A stretch of 64,000 bases of DNA from Streptomyces sp. NRRL WC-3742 (GTDB taxonomy: Bacteria > Actinomycetota > Actinomycetes > Streptomycetales > Streptomycetaceae), in contig NZ_JOCF01000037.1 in the NCBI RefSeq assembly GCF_000720635.1, positions 1-64,000 on the forward strand. The letters run 5' to 3'. Position 1 is the stretch's first letter. Every line of letters begins with the position of its first letter. Shown one piece after another: positions 1 to 9,140 of this stretch. The notes beneath the pieces are model-generated. The model worked only from the letters and a program-made list of their open reading frames with translations. It was not told the origin of the DNA and ran no database searches. Both the position numbers and the translations under genes were made by a program.

Positions 1-180
1 AATAAGGCCCAAGCCGCGACCCGAAAAAACGAAGACGCGACCCAGCCCGAACTGGGAAGTGGTGTTTCGAAGGATTGGCCGCCCCGGGACCGTCCGCGCA
101 GACGCGTGTCCGGTGCTCCCTGCCAGGCAGCTCGAAGAACTCTACGCGCCTCCACCCCCGGATGCAAACGCGGTGCAAAG

Positions 181-220
181 AGCCGGCCGGGCCCCTGGCG
201 ATCCAGGGGCCCGGCCGGCT
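181..220 (-). terminator. Strong hairpin terminator downstream of mmsA
   Basis: A perfect 18-bp inverted repeat (181-198 and 203-220) with a 4-nt CGAT loop lies 20 bp past the stop of the minus-strand dehydrogenase gene. There is no clear U-tract, which is normal for streptomycete terminators. Positions 1-180 hold nothing else that I can support. Confidence 0.8.
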
Positions 221-240
221 GCGACTCCGTGTGTACGGAC

Positions 241-1764
241 TCAGCTGTTGGTCGGGAAGCCGAGGTTGATGCCGCCGTGCGACGGGTCCAGCCAGCGCTG
301 GGTCACGGCCTTGCCCCGGGTGAAGAACTGCACGCCGTCCTGGCCGTACGCGTGGGCGTCGCCGAACAGGGACGCCTTCCAGCCGCCGAAGGAGTAGTAG
401 GCGACGGGCACCGGGATCGGCACGTTGATGCCGACCATGCCGACCTCGACCTCGACCTGGAAGCGCCGGGCCGCGCCGCCGTCGTTGGTGAAGAGGGCGG
501 TGCCGTTGCCGTACGGGTTGGCGTTGATCAGCGCCACGCCCTCCTCGTAGGAGGCGACGCGCACCACGGAGAGGACCGGCCCGAAGATCTCGTCGTTGTA
601 GACGGACATGCCGGGCTTCACGTGGTCGAACAGGGTGGGGCCGAGCCAGAAGCCGTCGCCGGTCGGCGCGCCGTTGGCGTCCTCGGCGGTGACCGGGTGC
701 TTCCGGCCGTCCACGGCCAGCTCGGCGCCGTCCGCGACACCGGACTCCACGTACGAGGTGACCTTGTCGCGGTGCTGGCCGGTGACCAGCGGGCCCATCT
801 CGGAGTCGCCGTTGCAGCCGGGGCCGACCTTGAGGGTGGCGATGCGCTGCTTGATCTTCTCGACGAGCTCGTCGCCGATCGGGTCGACCGCGACCAGGAC
901 GGAGACGGCCATGCAGCGCTCCCCGGCCGCGCCGAAGCCCGCGTTGACGGCGGCGTCGGCGGCGAGGTCGAGGTCGGCGTCGGGCAGGACCAGCATGTGG
1001 TTCTTGGCGCCGCCGAGGGCCTGCACGCGCTTGCCGTAGCGGGTGCCGGTCTCGTAGACGTAGCGGGCGATCGGGGTGGAGCCGACGAAGCTGACGGACT
1101 TGACGTCCGGGTGCTCCAGCAGGCGGTCGACGGCGACCTTGTCGCCGTGCACGACGTTGAAGACGCCGTCCGGCAGGCCCGCCTCCTTCCACAGCTCGGC
1201 GAGGAAGTTGGCCGCGGACGGGTCCTTCTCCGAGGGCTTCACCACGACGGTGTTGCCGGCCGCGATGGCGATCGGGAAGAACCACATCGGCACCATGGCC
1301 GGGAAGTTGAACGGCGAGATGATCGCCACGGGGCCGAGCGGCTGGCGGATCGAGTAGACGTCGATGCCGGTGGACGCCTGCTCGGTGTAGCCGCCCTTGA
1401 TCAGCTGCGGGATGCCGCAGGCGTACTCGACGACCTCCAGGCCGCGGGCGATCTCGCCGAGGGCGTCGGCGTGCACCTTGCCGTGCTCGGAGACGATGAT
1501 CGACGCCAGCTCCTCGCGGCGGGCGTTCAGCAGCTCGCGGAAGGCGAAGAGCACCGTGGTCCGCCGGGCGATCGACGCGGTGCGCCAGTCGGCGAAGGCC
1601 GAGGCGGCGGCGGCCACGGCCTGGTCGACCTCCGCGATCCCGGCGAAGTCGACCTGTCCGGCGACCTGGCCGGTGGCCGGGTCGAAGACGTCGCCGCGGC
1701 GGGGCGCGGCACCGGCGGTGGCGACGGGCTTGCCGCCGATCCAGTGAATGATGTGCTTGCTCAA
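241..1764 (-). CDS. mmsA: CoA-acylating methylmalonate-semialdehyde dehydrogenase
   Basis: The 507-residue product is an NAD-dependent aldehyde dehydrogenase of the MmsA/IolA type. This family oxidises methylmalonate or malonate semialdehyde to propionyl- or acetyl-CoA in valine, inositol and beta-alanine breakdown. The sequence shows the family start (MSKHIIHWIGGK), the NFPAMVPMWFFP cofactor segment, the FVGSTPIARYVYETG glycine-rich motif and the catalytic cysteine in GAAGERCMA. It also has the C-terminal GVQFFTRGKAVTQRW signature that separates MmsA from other aldehyde dehydrogenases. Length is typical. It stands alone, with its own terminator at 181-220. Next to polyamine genes it may take semialdehydes from beta-alanine derived from polyamines; that link is inference. 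Confidence 0.93.
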   Translation of the reverse strand: MSKHIIHWIGGKPVATAGAAPRRGDVFDPATGQVAGQVDFAGIAEVDQAVAAAASAFADWRTASIARRTTVLFAFRELLNARREELASIIVSEHGKVHADALGEIARGLEVVEYACGIPQLIKGGYTEQASTGIDVYSIRQPLGPVAIISPFNFPAMVPMWFFPIAIAAGNTVVVKPSEKDPSAANFLAELWKEAGLPDGVFNVVHGDKVAVDRLLEHPDVKSVSFVGSTPIARYVYETGTRYGKRVQALGGAKNHMLVLPDADLDLAADAAVNAGFGAAGERCMAVSVLVAVDPIGDELVEKIKQRIATLKVGPGCNGDSEMGPLVTGQHRDKVTSYVESGVADGAELAVDGRKHPVTAEDANGAPTGDGFWLGPTLFDHVKPGMSVYNDEIFGPVLSVVRVASYEEGVALINANPYGNGTALFTNDGGAARRFQVEVEVGMVGINVPIPVPVAYYSFGGWKASLFGDAHAYGQDGVQFFTRGKAVTQRWLDPSHGGINLGFPTNS

Positions 1765-1980
1765 GGTCCGTCTGCCTCCGAAGTCCCGGGCGGCGTGCTG
1801 CCGCCGGTACGGTCCGGCGCCGCCGGACCGAGGGGCCGGGCGACGGGTTTCACGGGGCTACCGCGTTCGTCTCCCAGTCTGGTGGCCGCCAGGCCCCCGG
1901 CTCAACGAACAGGCTGACGGGTATCGCAGATTCAGCCTTACAGGTCGTTCAGCGCGGTCCTTCCCGGACGCGAGCCGCCC

Positions 1981-2763
1981 TCAGGCGTTCCCGCCCTCGT
2001 CCTCGTCCTCATCCTCCAGATACGGGTCGTGCAGCCCGTCCGGCGCCTCCTGCGTCTCCAGCAGGTCGAGCCGCAGATCCTGCGCCCAGGCGAGCGCCCA
2101 CCGCTTGAGCCCGTCCACGTCCTCCGCCGGAAGGCCCCGGGCACGGAACCGTCCGTCGGCGGCCTCGGCCAGGGTCTCCAGCCGGTCGGCGAGTGCGGAG
2201 GGCTGGAAGTCGGCGTCCAACTCCCCTGCCAGCGCGATCAGTTCACCCTCGCGGTAGCCGCCGATGAGGGCGTGCACGTCGATCAGGTCCCGCGGCATGC
2301 CCCGGTCGACGAGCAGCGCGGTGGTGAGCGCCGCCGCGTCTTCCAGGGCGACGACGGGCAGGGTCACCGGGGGCTCCTCCGGCCCGGGGGCGCCGAGCTC
2401 GAGCCGGACGGGCCGGTGGCCGAGCGGCTCCTTGCGCAGCTCCACCGAGTGCGAGCGCCCGCCGAGCGCGAGGCGCACCGTGAGCTGTTCCAGCCGCGGC
2501 GTGCCGGGCCGCTCGAGGGCCTCGCCGCCCTCCGCCCGGTAGGCCCCGGCGAGGGCGGCGGCCACGGCGGCCAGGTCGGCGCCGCCGGTGGCCAGGGTGA
2601 GCCCGTCCTGCGCGCAGGCCGTCACGCCGTGGGCGCGCAGCGCGTGCCCGCCGGCCAGCGCCAGCCCGTACCGCTCGCAGACGGGCGCGGCCACGGCGGC
2701 GAGGCGCAGCTGGGCGGGGCCCGGGCGCAGGGAGGGGTCGACGGTGTGCGGGGCGGTGGTCAC
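1981..2763 (-). CDS. Nucleotidyltransferase of the AbiEii/AbiGii type (putative)
   Basis: A 260-residue protein using the GTG start at 2763. The N-terminus has LALAGGHALRAHG, which resembles the GG-x-AL motif of AbiEii-like minimal nucleotidyltransferases, and the middle has a domain with conserved acidic residues. The C-terminus ends in an acidic tail (EDEDEDEGG). Members of this superfamily transfer nucleotides to RNA or protein, and some are type IV toxins. No AbiEi antitoxin partner is adjacent, so a toxin role is not supported here. Gene prediction is firm, function tentative. Confidence 0.6.
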   Translation of the reverse strand: MTTAPHTVDPSLRPGPAQLRLAAVAAPVCERYGLALAGGHALRAHGVTACAQDGLTLATGGADLAAVAAALAGAYRAEGGEALERPGTPRLEQLTVRLALGGRSHSVELRKEPLGHRPVRLELGAPGPEEPPVTLPVVALEDAAALTTALLVDRGMPRDLIDVHALIGGYREGELIALAGELDADFQPSALADRLETLAEAADGRFRARGLPAEDVDGLKRWALAWAQDLRLDLLETQEAPDGLHDPYLEDEDEDEGGNA

Positions 2764-2837
2764 GCCTCCAGTCTGACCCGCCGCCCGTACGCCCGCCGCC
2801 CCGCGAGCCGGCGCCGTGCAGGAGCCGACGGCGTCCC

Positions 2838-3323
2838 TCACCAGTCGGTGAGCCCCGCCGCCGCCTCGTGGAGGGCCAGCTCCAGCAACACCGGGTCGTT
2901 GAGCCGCCCGGAGCCGTCGGGTGGCACCAGCCACCGCACCCCCCGGCTGCGGCGCCCGGGGTGCGGGACCGCGATCCAGGTGCCCTCGCCCGCACTGCGC
3001 ACCCCGGTGCCGATCCACCGCGCGGCGGTGCCCACCGGCACGAGGAAGCCGACGTACCCGCCCCTGACGTCCCCGGAACCCCGGGAGCCTCGGGAATCCC
3101 TGGAACCCCTGGAACCCCCGGAGTCCGCGAGCACGGGCCCGCACGTCCCGGCGGCCAGGACGTCGAGGGCCGGGCGCCCGAGGCGGCCGGGGACGGAGAG
3201 GACGTCCCAGCGGCGCCCGGCGGGCAGCAGCATCACTCCCAGCCCGGTGCGTTCCCAGTGGGCCCGGAACGCCTCCGGGTTCGGCATCACCTGGGCGAGC
3301 CAGTGCAGTCCGGTGCTCTCCAT
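2838..3323 (-). CDS. Conserved hypothetical protein with Gly-Ser-Arg repeat
   Basis: A 161-residue soluble protein that starts MESTGLHWLAQVMPNPEAFR. I do not recognise a characterised family, although its layout resembles the short N-terminal-like primase/polymerase-related proteins common in streptomycetes. Residues around 68-86 are a low-complexity run of GSR/DSR units, encoded by imperfect repeats at about 3075-3125. The C-terminus contains GVRWLVPPDGSGRLNDP. It is separated from the oxidase gene by a terminator. Function unknown. Confidence 0.6.
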   Translation of the reverse strand: MESTGLHWLAQVMPNPEAFRAHWERTGLGVMLLPAGRRWDVLSVPGRLGRPALDVLAAGTCGPVLADSGGSRGSRDSRGSRGSGDVRGGYVGFLVPVGTAARWIGTGVRSAGEGTWIAVPHPGRRSRGVRWLVPPDGSGRLNDPVLLELALHEAAAGLTDW

Positions 3324-3374
3324 GTCGTCTGTCCCCGCTTCTCGCACGCGTTCGTTCGCTGCGGCGGGTGCTGC

Positions 3375-3414
3375 GGGACCCGCCGTCACCAAGGAGAGGC
3401 GGACGGCGGGTCCC
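3375..3414 (-). terminator. Hairpin terminator after the FAD oxidase gene
   Basis: A perfect 13-bp inverted repeat (3375-3387 and 3402-3414) lies 20 bp downstream of the minus-strand oxidase stop codon at 3434. It ends the long polyamine operon. Confidence 0.75.
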
Positions 3415-3433
3415 TCTTACACAGGTAGCGGGC

Positions 3434-4828
3434 TCAGCTGTCGAAGCCGAGCCCCAGCCGGTCGAGCGTGCGGAGCCACAGGTTGCGGTGGCCGCCGTTG
3501 CGGTCGGCCGCCTCCAGGGAGCGGGTGGTGATCCCGATGCCCGCCCAGCGCACCGGTTCGGGCGGGAACGGCATCGGCTTGCTGCGGACCATATCCAGTT
3601 CGGTCCGCTCGGTGCGCTCCCCGGCGAGCAGGTCGAGCATCACCTCGGCGCCGAAGCGGGTCGCGCCGACGCCGAGCCCGGTGTAGCCGACCGCGTAGGC
3701 GACCTTTCCCCGGTACGCGGTGTCGAAGAAGGCCGAGAAGCGGCTGCAGGTGTCGATGGCGCCGCCCCAGGCGTTGGTGAAGCGCAGCCCCTCCAGCTGG
3801 GGGAAGCAGCGGAAGAAGTGGCGGGCGAGGGTGCGGAAGGTCTCCGGCCGCTGGTCGTACTCGTGCCGGACGTGGCCGCCGTAGTGGTAGACCGCGTCGT
3901 AGCCGCCCCAGAGGATGCGGTCGTCGGCGGTGAGCCGGAAGTAGTGGAACTTGTTGGCGCTGTCGCCGAGCCCCTGCCGCCCGCGCCAGCCGATCGCGGC
4001 GCGCTGCTCCTCGCTGAGTGGCTCGGTCATCAGCGCGTAGTCGTACACCGGAACGACGTACGGACGCACGCGCCTGAGCAGGGACGGGAACACGTTGGTG
4101 CCGAGCGCGACGCGGCGGGCGAGGACCCGGCCGTACGGGGTGCGGGCGGCCATGCCGGCGCCGTGCTCGCGCAGCTCGGTGGCCCGGGTGCGCTCGTGGA
4201 TCCGAACGCCCTGGGCGAGGCACGCCTCCTTGAGGCCCCAGGCGAGCTTGGCGGGATGGACCATGGCCACGCCCTCCTTGTCCCAGAGGCCGCCGAGGAA
4301 GGTCGGCGAGTCGACCTCGGCGCGCAGCTGGTCGGCGTCGAGGACGGTGAGGTCGAAGCCGTACCGCTGGACGGCCTCGGCGATCTCGTGGAGCTCCTCG
4401 AGCTGGTGGGGCTGGGTGGCGACGTCGATCTCGCCGGTGCGCTCCCATTCGGCGTCGATGCCGTAGCGCTTGATCGCGGCCTCGATGCCGTCGAGGTTGG
4501 CGGCGCCGAGGCGTTCGAGCCGTGCGAGTTCGGAGGGCCAGCGCTGGAGGCCGTTGCCGAAGCCGTGGGTGAGGCTGGCCGCGCAGAATCCGCCGTTACG
4601 CCCGGAGGCGGCCCACCCGACCTCGTTGCCCTCGAGGAGGACGACGTCCAGGGAGGGGTCGCGCTCCTTGGCGATGAGGGCGGTCCAGAGCCCGGAGTAG
4701 CCGCCGCCGACGACCAGCAGGTCGCAGCTGGTCTCGCCGACCAGGGCGGGCAGCGCCTCGGGCCGGCCGGGGTCCTCCAGCCAGAAGGGGGTGGGCCTGG
4801 CGTCACTGAGCGCGCGGGCGGAGTCCAT
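3434..4828 (-). CDS. FAD-dependent amine/amino-acid oxidase (PuuB/DadA type)
   Basis: The 464-residue product has an N-terminal Rossmann dinucleotide motif (CDLLVVGGGYSGLWTALIA, residues about 35-53). This is followed by the GNEVGWAASGRNGGFC segment typical of the DAO/DadA/PuuB family, and by the C-terminal FAD-binding sequence VGYTGLGVGATRFGAEVMLDLL. The family oxidises secondary or primary amines or D-amino acids; PuuB acts on gamma-glutamylputrescine. Its place at the end of an operon behind PotABCD-type transport genes supports a polyamine substrate, but the exact substrate is inferred. No signal peptide, so cytoplasmic. Confidence 0.8.
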   Translation of the reverse strand: MDSARALSDARPTPFWLEDPGRPEALPALVGETSCDLLVVGGGYSGLWTALIAKERDPSLDVVLLEGNEVGWAASGRNGGFCAASLTHGFGNGLQRWPSELARLERLGAANLDGIEAAIKRYGIDAEWERTGEIDVATQPHQLEELHEIAEAVQRYGFDLTVLDADQLRAEVDSPTFLGGLWDKEGVAMVHPAKLAWGLKEACLAQGVRIHERTRATELREHGAGMAARTPYGRVLARRVALGTNVFPSLLRRVRPYVVPVYDYALMTEPLSEEQRAAIGWRGRQGLGDSANKFHYFRLTADDRILWGGYDAVYHYGGHVRHEYDQRPETFRTLARHFFRCFPQLEGLRFTNAWGGAIDTCSRFSAFFDTAYRGKVAYAVGYTGLGVGATRFGAEVMLDLLAGERTERTELDMVRSKPMPFPPEPVRWAGIGITTRSLEAADRNGGHRNLWLRTLDRLGLGFDS

Positions 4829-4931
4829 ACATGATCAGCCACTTTCCATGGAGAGGTGAGAACACGAACCACCGCCGCCGACCGTACGTCGGACCGTGGC
4901 CTCGGGCGGTGTCACGCGGTATCAGGCCGTG

Positions 4932-5735
4932 TCAGGCCGTGGCCTTGCGCCGGTTGCCGATCCACTGGCCGACGACGGTCAGCGCGACGGCGGCGAGGAA
5001 CATCGCGGTGCCGATGACGTTCACCTGCACCGGGATGCCGCGCTGCGAGGCGCCCCAGACGAACATCGGGAAGGTGACCGTGGCCGGGCCCGAGTTGAAC
5101 TGGGTGATGATGAAGTCGTCGAAGGAGAGCGCGAAGCTGAGCAGCGCGCCCGCCGCGATACCGGGGGCGGCCAGCGGGAGGGTCACGCGCAGGAAGGTCT
5201 GGACGGGCGTCGCGTAGAGGTCCTGGGCGGCCTGTTCGAGCCTCGGGTCCATGCTCATCACGCGGGCCTTGACGGCCGTCACCACGAAGCTGAGGCAGAA
5301 CATGATGTGCGCGATGAGGATGGTGGTGAAGCCGAACGGGATGCGCATGTTGAGGAACAGCGTCCCGAGGGAGGCGGCCATGACCACCTCGGGCATGGCC
5401 ATCGGCAGGAAGATCATCGCCGTGGTGGCCGAGCGGCCGCGGAAGCGGTACCGGGCCAGCGCGAAGGCGACCATGGTGCCGAGGACGGTGGCGCCGATCG
5501 TGGCGAGCACCGCGACCTGGAGGCTGAGCGAGAGCGACTGGCACATGTCGGCCACACCGCAGGGGTCGGTCCAGGCGTCGGTGGAGAACTCGTTCCACTC
5601 GTAGTTGAACTTGCCGGCCGGCCTGTTGAAGGAGAAGGCCAGCACGACCAGGTTGGGCAGCACGAGGTAGGCGAGGGCCAGCAGGCCGGCCAGCACCACC
5701 AGGTGGGCGCGGATCCAGGTGAGGATGCGGGACAT
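4932..5735 (-). CDS. potC: Spermidine/putrescine ABC transporter permease PotC
   Basis: A 267-residue inner-membrane permease with about six hydrophobic helices. The EAA-loop region is LEQAAQDLYATPVQTFLRVTLP, where the cytoplasmic coupling helix meets the ATPase. It is the second permease of a PotABCD set. The ATG overlaps the stop of the preceding potB in an ATGA arrangement, so translation is coupled. Substrate specificity (putrescine or spermidine) is inferred from family and context. Confidence 0.88.
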   Translation of the reverse strand: MSRILTWIRAHLVVLAGLLALAYLVLPNLVVLAFSFNRPAGKFNYEWNEFSTDAWTDPCGVADMCQSLSLSLQVAVLATIGATVLGTMVAFALARYRFRGRSATTAMIFLPMAMPEVVMAASLGTLFLNMRIPFGFTTILIAHIMFCLSFVVTAVKARVMSMDPRLEQAAQDLYATPVQTFLRVTLPLAAPGIAAGALLSFALSFDDFIITQFNSGPATVTFPMFVWGASQRGIPVQVNVIGTAMFLAAVALTVVGQWIGNRRKATA

Positions 5736-6664
5736 CAGACGAGTTCCTCCGTCCCGGCCTTGCGCATGTAGACCGTCACCATGCCCAGGATCAGGGCCAT
5801 CAGGATGAAGCTCAGCGCGGCCGCCGTGGGGTAGTCGAGCACGTTCAGGAACTGCTTCTGGATGCCGTTGCCGACCATCTGCTCGCTGGGCGAGCCCAGC
5901 AGCTGGGCGTTGATGTAGTCGCCGGAGGCCGGGATGAAGGTCAGCAGGGTGCCGGCGACGACGCCGGGCAGCGAGATCGGGAAGGTGACCTTGCGGAAGG
6001 TGGTGAACGGCCGGGCGTACAGGTCCGAGGCCGCCTCGTGCAGCCGGGGGTCGATCCGCTCCAGCGAGGTGTACAGCGGCAGGATCATGAACGGCAGGAA
6101 GTTGTAGGTGAGGCCGCAGACCACGGCCAGCGGGGTGGCGAGCACCCGGTCGCCGGAGGTGAGGCCCACCGCCTCGGTGACGTCCAGGAGGTGCAGCGCG
6201 TTGAGGGCGCCGACCACCGGGCCGCCGTCGGAGAGGATCGTCTTCCAGGCCAGGGTGCGGATCAGGAAGCTGGTGAAGAACGGCGCGATGACCAGGATCA
6301 GGATGACGTTGCGCCAGCGCCGGCTCGCCTTGAAGGCGATGGTGTACGCGAGCGGGTAGCCGATGGCCAGGCAGAGCACGGTGGCGGTGGCCGCGTAGGA
6401 GAACGAGCGGACGAAGTGCCACCTGTACTCGACGAAGGCGTCCCAGTACGTCGAGAAGTGCCAGGTGACCTGGAAGCCCTCCTCTAGGGAGCCGGTCTGC
6501 AGCGAGGTCGACGCCTGGTAGACCATCGGGACGGCGAAGAAGACGACCAGCCAGGCGATGCCGGGCAGCAGCAGCCAGTACGGGGTGAGCCTGCGCCTCG
6601 GCTTCCGGGTTCCCTCGGTGAGCGGTACGACCTGCGGCGGCGCGGCCGGGGCGGTGGCGGTCAC
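5735..6664 (-). CDS. potB: Spermidine/putrescine ABC transporter permease PotB
   Basis: A 309-residue membrane protein. A cytoplasmic N-terminus of about 30 residues is followed by six predicted helices and the permease coupling motif LHEAASDLYARPFTTFRKVTFP. The gene overlaps potA upstream by 4 bp and potC downstream at ATGA, so the three transport genes are translated together. The product forms the translocation channel as a heterodimer with PotC. Confidence 0.88.
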   Translation of the reverse strand: MTATAPAAPPQVVPLTEGTRKPRRRLTPYWLLLPGIAWLVVFFAVPMVYQASTSLQTGSLEEGFQVTWHFSTYWDAFVEYRWHFVRSFSYAATATVLCLAIGYPLAYTIAFKASRRWRNVILILVIAPFFTSFLIRTLAWKTILSDGGPVVGALNALHLLDVTEAVGLTSGDRVLATPLAVVCGLTYNFLPFMILPLYTSLERIDPRLHEAASDLYARPFTTFRKVTFPISLPGVVAGTLLTFIPASGDYINAQLLGSPSEQMVGNGIQKQFLNVLDYPTAAALSFILMALILGMVTVYMRKAGTEELV

Positions 6665-7800
6665 GAAGCCTCCTCGGCGGTGCCCGCGTCGATCGCCTGC
6701 GCGGCGTCGAGGGCGAAGGAGTGCGCCGGGTTCCAGTGCAGCAGCACGGGGGCGCCGGGGACGATCCGGGCGTCGCGCTCCATGTTCTGCTCGAAGACGG
6801 TGACCTCCTGGCCGCCGTCGGTGCGCACCACGTACTGGGTGGAGACGCCGATGAAGCTGGAGTCGACGACCGTGCCGCCGAGCCGGTTGCGGCCCTCGGC
6901 GACCTCCCCGGTGGCGTGGGCGATGGTGATCTTCTCGGGCCGCACGCCCAGGTGGACGCGCTTGGCCCCGGTGGCGCAGCGGGCCCGGGGCACGGCGAGG
7001 CGAGCGCCGTCGACGGTGAGCAGCAGGTCCTCGCCCGCGCCGCCGGAGACCTCGGCGGGCAGCAGGTTGGACTGGCCGAGGAAGTTGGCGACGAAGGTGG
7101 TGCCGGGGTTCTCGTACAGGTCGGCGGGGGCGCCCAGTTGCTCGACCCGGCCGCCGTTCATCACCGCGATGGTGTCGGCCATGGTCATGGCCTCCTCCTG
7201 GTCGTGGGTGACGTGGACGAAGGTGATGCCGACCTCGGTCTGGATGCGCTTGAGCTCCAGCTGCATCTGGCGGCGCAGTTTGAGGTCGAGGGCGCCGAGC
7301 GGCTCGTCGAGGAGCAGCACCTGGGGCTGGTTGATCAGGGCGCGGGCGACGGCGACGCGCTGTTGCTGGCCGCCGGAGAGCTGGTGCGGCTTGCGCCGGG
7401 CGTACGGGCCGAGCTCGACGAGTTCGAGCATCTCCTCGACCTGCCGGCGGACGTCCTTCCTGCCGCGGCGGCGCAGGCCGAAGGCGACGTTCTCGAATAT
7501 GTCGAGGTGGGGGAAGAGGGCGTAGCTCTGGAAGACGGTGTTGACCGGGCGCTTGTACGGGGGCAGGGCGGTGACGTCCTGGCCGCCGATCAGGACGGTG
7601 CCGCTGGTGGGCTCCTCGAGGCCGGCGATCATGCGCAGGGTGGTGGTCTTGCCGCAGCCGGAGGCGCCGAGGAGGGCGAAGAAGGAGCCCTGGGGGACGG
7701 TGAGGTCGAGCGGGTGGACGGCGGTGAAGGCGCCGTAGGTCTTGCCGATGCCGGTGAGTCGGACGTCGCCGCCGGCCGCGTCGCGCTGCTGGTCTGTCAT
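6661..7800 (-). CDS. potA: Spermidine/putrescine ABC transporter ATP-binding protein PotA
   Basis: A 379-residue ATPase. The start is MTDQQRDAAGG at 7800. Walker A is LLGASGCGKTTT, the signature is QLSGGQQQRVAVARAL, Walker B is VLLLDEPLGALD and the switch histidine is in VTHDQEEAM. The C-terminal ~130 residues form a TOBE-type regulatory domain (GVRPEKI and following), as in PotA, MalK and FbpC. It powers import of polyamines bound by the lipoprotein encoded just upstream and overlaps potB by 4 bp. The segment between 7801 and 7838 is the short gap to potD. Confidence 0.92.
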   Translation of the reverse strand: MTDQQRDAAGGDVRLTGIGKTYGAFTAVHPLDLTVPQGSFFALLGASGCGKTTTLRMIAGLEEPTSGTVLIGGQDVTALPPYKRPVNTVFQSYALFPHLDIFENVAFGLRRRGRKDVRRQVEEMLELVELGPYARRKPHQLSGGQQQRVAVARALINQPQVLLLDEPLGALDLKLRRQMQLELKRIQTEVGITFVHVTHDQEEAMTMADTIAVMNGGRVEQLGAPADLYENPGTTFVANFLGQSNLLPAEVSGGAGEDLLLTVDGARLAVPRARCATGAKRVHLGVRPEKITIAHATGEVAEGRNRLGGTVVDSSFIGVSTQYVVRTDGGQEVTVFEQNMERDARIVPGAPVLLHWNPAHSFALDAAQAIDAGTAEEAS

Positions 7801-7838
7801 GGGGGTGTCTTCCTGGTGGTCTGGGCCGTGGGCGGAGG

Positions 7839-9089
7839 TCACGCGCCGATGAGCTTGGAGAACTTCTGCTCGAAGTCGCTCTCCTCGCTCTCGGTGAGGG
7901 TGCGGAAGACGTGGGCCTTGGTCGCCATCTCGGGGGTGGGGACGACCAGCGGGTTGGCGGCGCTGTCGGGGGCGAGGGTGGCGAGTTCGTCCTTCATGCC
8001 GGTGACGGCGGAGACGAAGCCGATGCCCGCGACGAGCTGCGCCGCGATCTTCGGCCGGTAGTAGAAGTCGATCAGCTTCTCGGCGTTGGTCTTGTGCCGG
8101 GCCTTGGCCGGGACGAGCAGGTTGTCGGTCGAGACGATGTAGCCCTTCTCGGGGACGGCGAACTCGATGTCCGGGTTGTCGGCGCGCAGTTGGATGAGGT
8201 CCCCGCCCCAGGCGATGCAGGCGGCGATGTCGCCGGAGGACAGCTCCTGGCCGTAGTCGTTGCCGGTGAAGCGGCGGATCTGCTTGTTGTCGACGGCCTT
8301 CTGGAGCCTCGCGACGGCGGCCGCGTAGTCGTCGGCGGTGAACTTGGCCGGGTCCTTGCCCATGTCCAGCAGGACCATCCCGATGCTGTCGCGCATCTCG
8401 GACAGGAAGGTGACCCGGCCCTTCAGCTCGGGGTCGTCCAGCAGTTGGGAGACGCTGGTGACCTCCCGGCCCTTGGTGGCCTTCTTGTTGTAGGCGACGA
8501 CGGCCTGGATGCCGGCCCACGGATAGGAGTAGAGCCGCCCCGGGTCCCAGTCGGGGGCGCGGAAGCGGGCCTCGACGTTGGTGATGGCGGTGGTGACGTT
8601 GGCCGGGTTGAGCTTCTGCGCCCAGCCGAGGCGGATCAGCCGGGCGGCCATCCAGTCGGTGAGGACCATCAGGTCGCGGCCGGTGTCCTGCCCGGCGGCG
8701 AGCTGCGGCTTGACCTTGCCGAAGAACTCGACGTTGTCGTTGACGTCCTCGGTGTACTTGACCTTGATGCCGGTGTCGGAGGTGAAGGCGTCCAGGGTGC
8801 CGTGCTTCTGCTTGTCCTTCTCGTCGGTGTCCACGTACAGCGGCCAGTTGGAGAACACGACCTCCTTCTCGCTCTCCGAGAGGTCCTTGGCAGCGCCCGC
8901 CGTCGAGTCGCCGCTGACGCGGGGTGCGGCGGGGATGCCGCAGGCGGTCAGGGCGCCCGCCCCGGCGGCCAGCGCCCCGGCCCGCAGCAGGGCGCGCCGG
9001 CCGACCGCGGCCCGGCCGCTGGTCAGGCTGCGTTCCCAGGCCCTGCGGACCGGTTCGGGCAGACCGTCGGCGAGCTCGTTGAACACCAT
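7839..9089 (-). CDS. potD: Polyamine-binding lipoprotein PotD with Tat-type signal
   Basis: A 416-residue extracytoplasmic solute-binding protein. The signal region (about residues 27-52) has a twin-arginine-like GRRALLRAG followed by a hydrophobic stretch and a lipobox-like LTAC. It is therefore probably exported by the Tat pathway and lipid-anchored outside the membrane. Body motifs such as VVFSNWPLYVDTD and SYPWAGIQAVVAYNKKA match the PotD/PotF fold. The upstream ~35 residues before the signal are unusually long; an internal start cannot be excluded. It is the substrate-capture component of the adjacent PotABC. Confidence 0.88.
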   Translation of the reverse strand: MVFNELADGLPEPVRRAWERSLTSGRAAVGRRALLRAGALAAGAGALTACGIPAAPRVSGDSTAGAAKDLSESEKEVVFSNWPLYVDTDEKDKQKHGTLDAFTSDTGIKVKYTEDVNDNVEFFGKVKPQLAAGQDTGRDLMVLTDWMAARLIRLGWAQKLNPANVTTAITNVEARFRAPDWDPGRLYSYPWAGIQAVVAYNKKATKGREVTSVSQLLDDPELKGRVTFLSEMRDSIGMVLLDMGKDPAKFTADDYAAAVARLQKAVDNKQIRRFTGNDYGQELSSGDIAACIAWGGDLIQLRADNPDIEFAVPEKGYIVSTDNLLVPAKARHKTNAEKLIDFYYRPKIAAQLVAGIGFVSAVTGMKDELATLAPDSAANPLVVPTPEMATKAHVFRTLTESEESDFEQKFSKLIGA

Positions 9090-9140
9090 GGAACGGGCCT
9101 CCTGGAGGGGATGGGGGGTTGTGGGGGCACCCCGGCGGGG

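Noticed and set aside
106..1917. Long plus-strand open frame opposite mmsA, and similar giant frames such as 6661-10695 and 7911-10841
   Set aside because: They lie antisense or out of frame to clear genes, have low-complexity Arg/Gly/Pro composition, and arise from high GC third-position bias.
3075..3125. Imperfect repeats in the hypothetical gene as a CRISPR or regulatory repeat
   Set aside because: They are short, contiguous and in frame, encoding a Gly-Ser-Arg low-complexity segment. No spacers.
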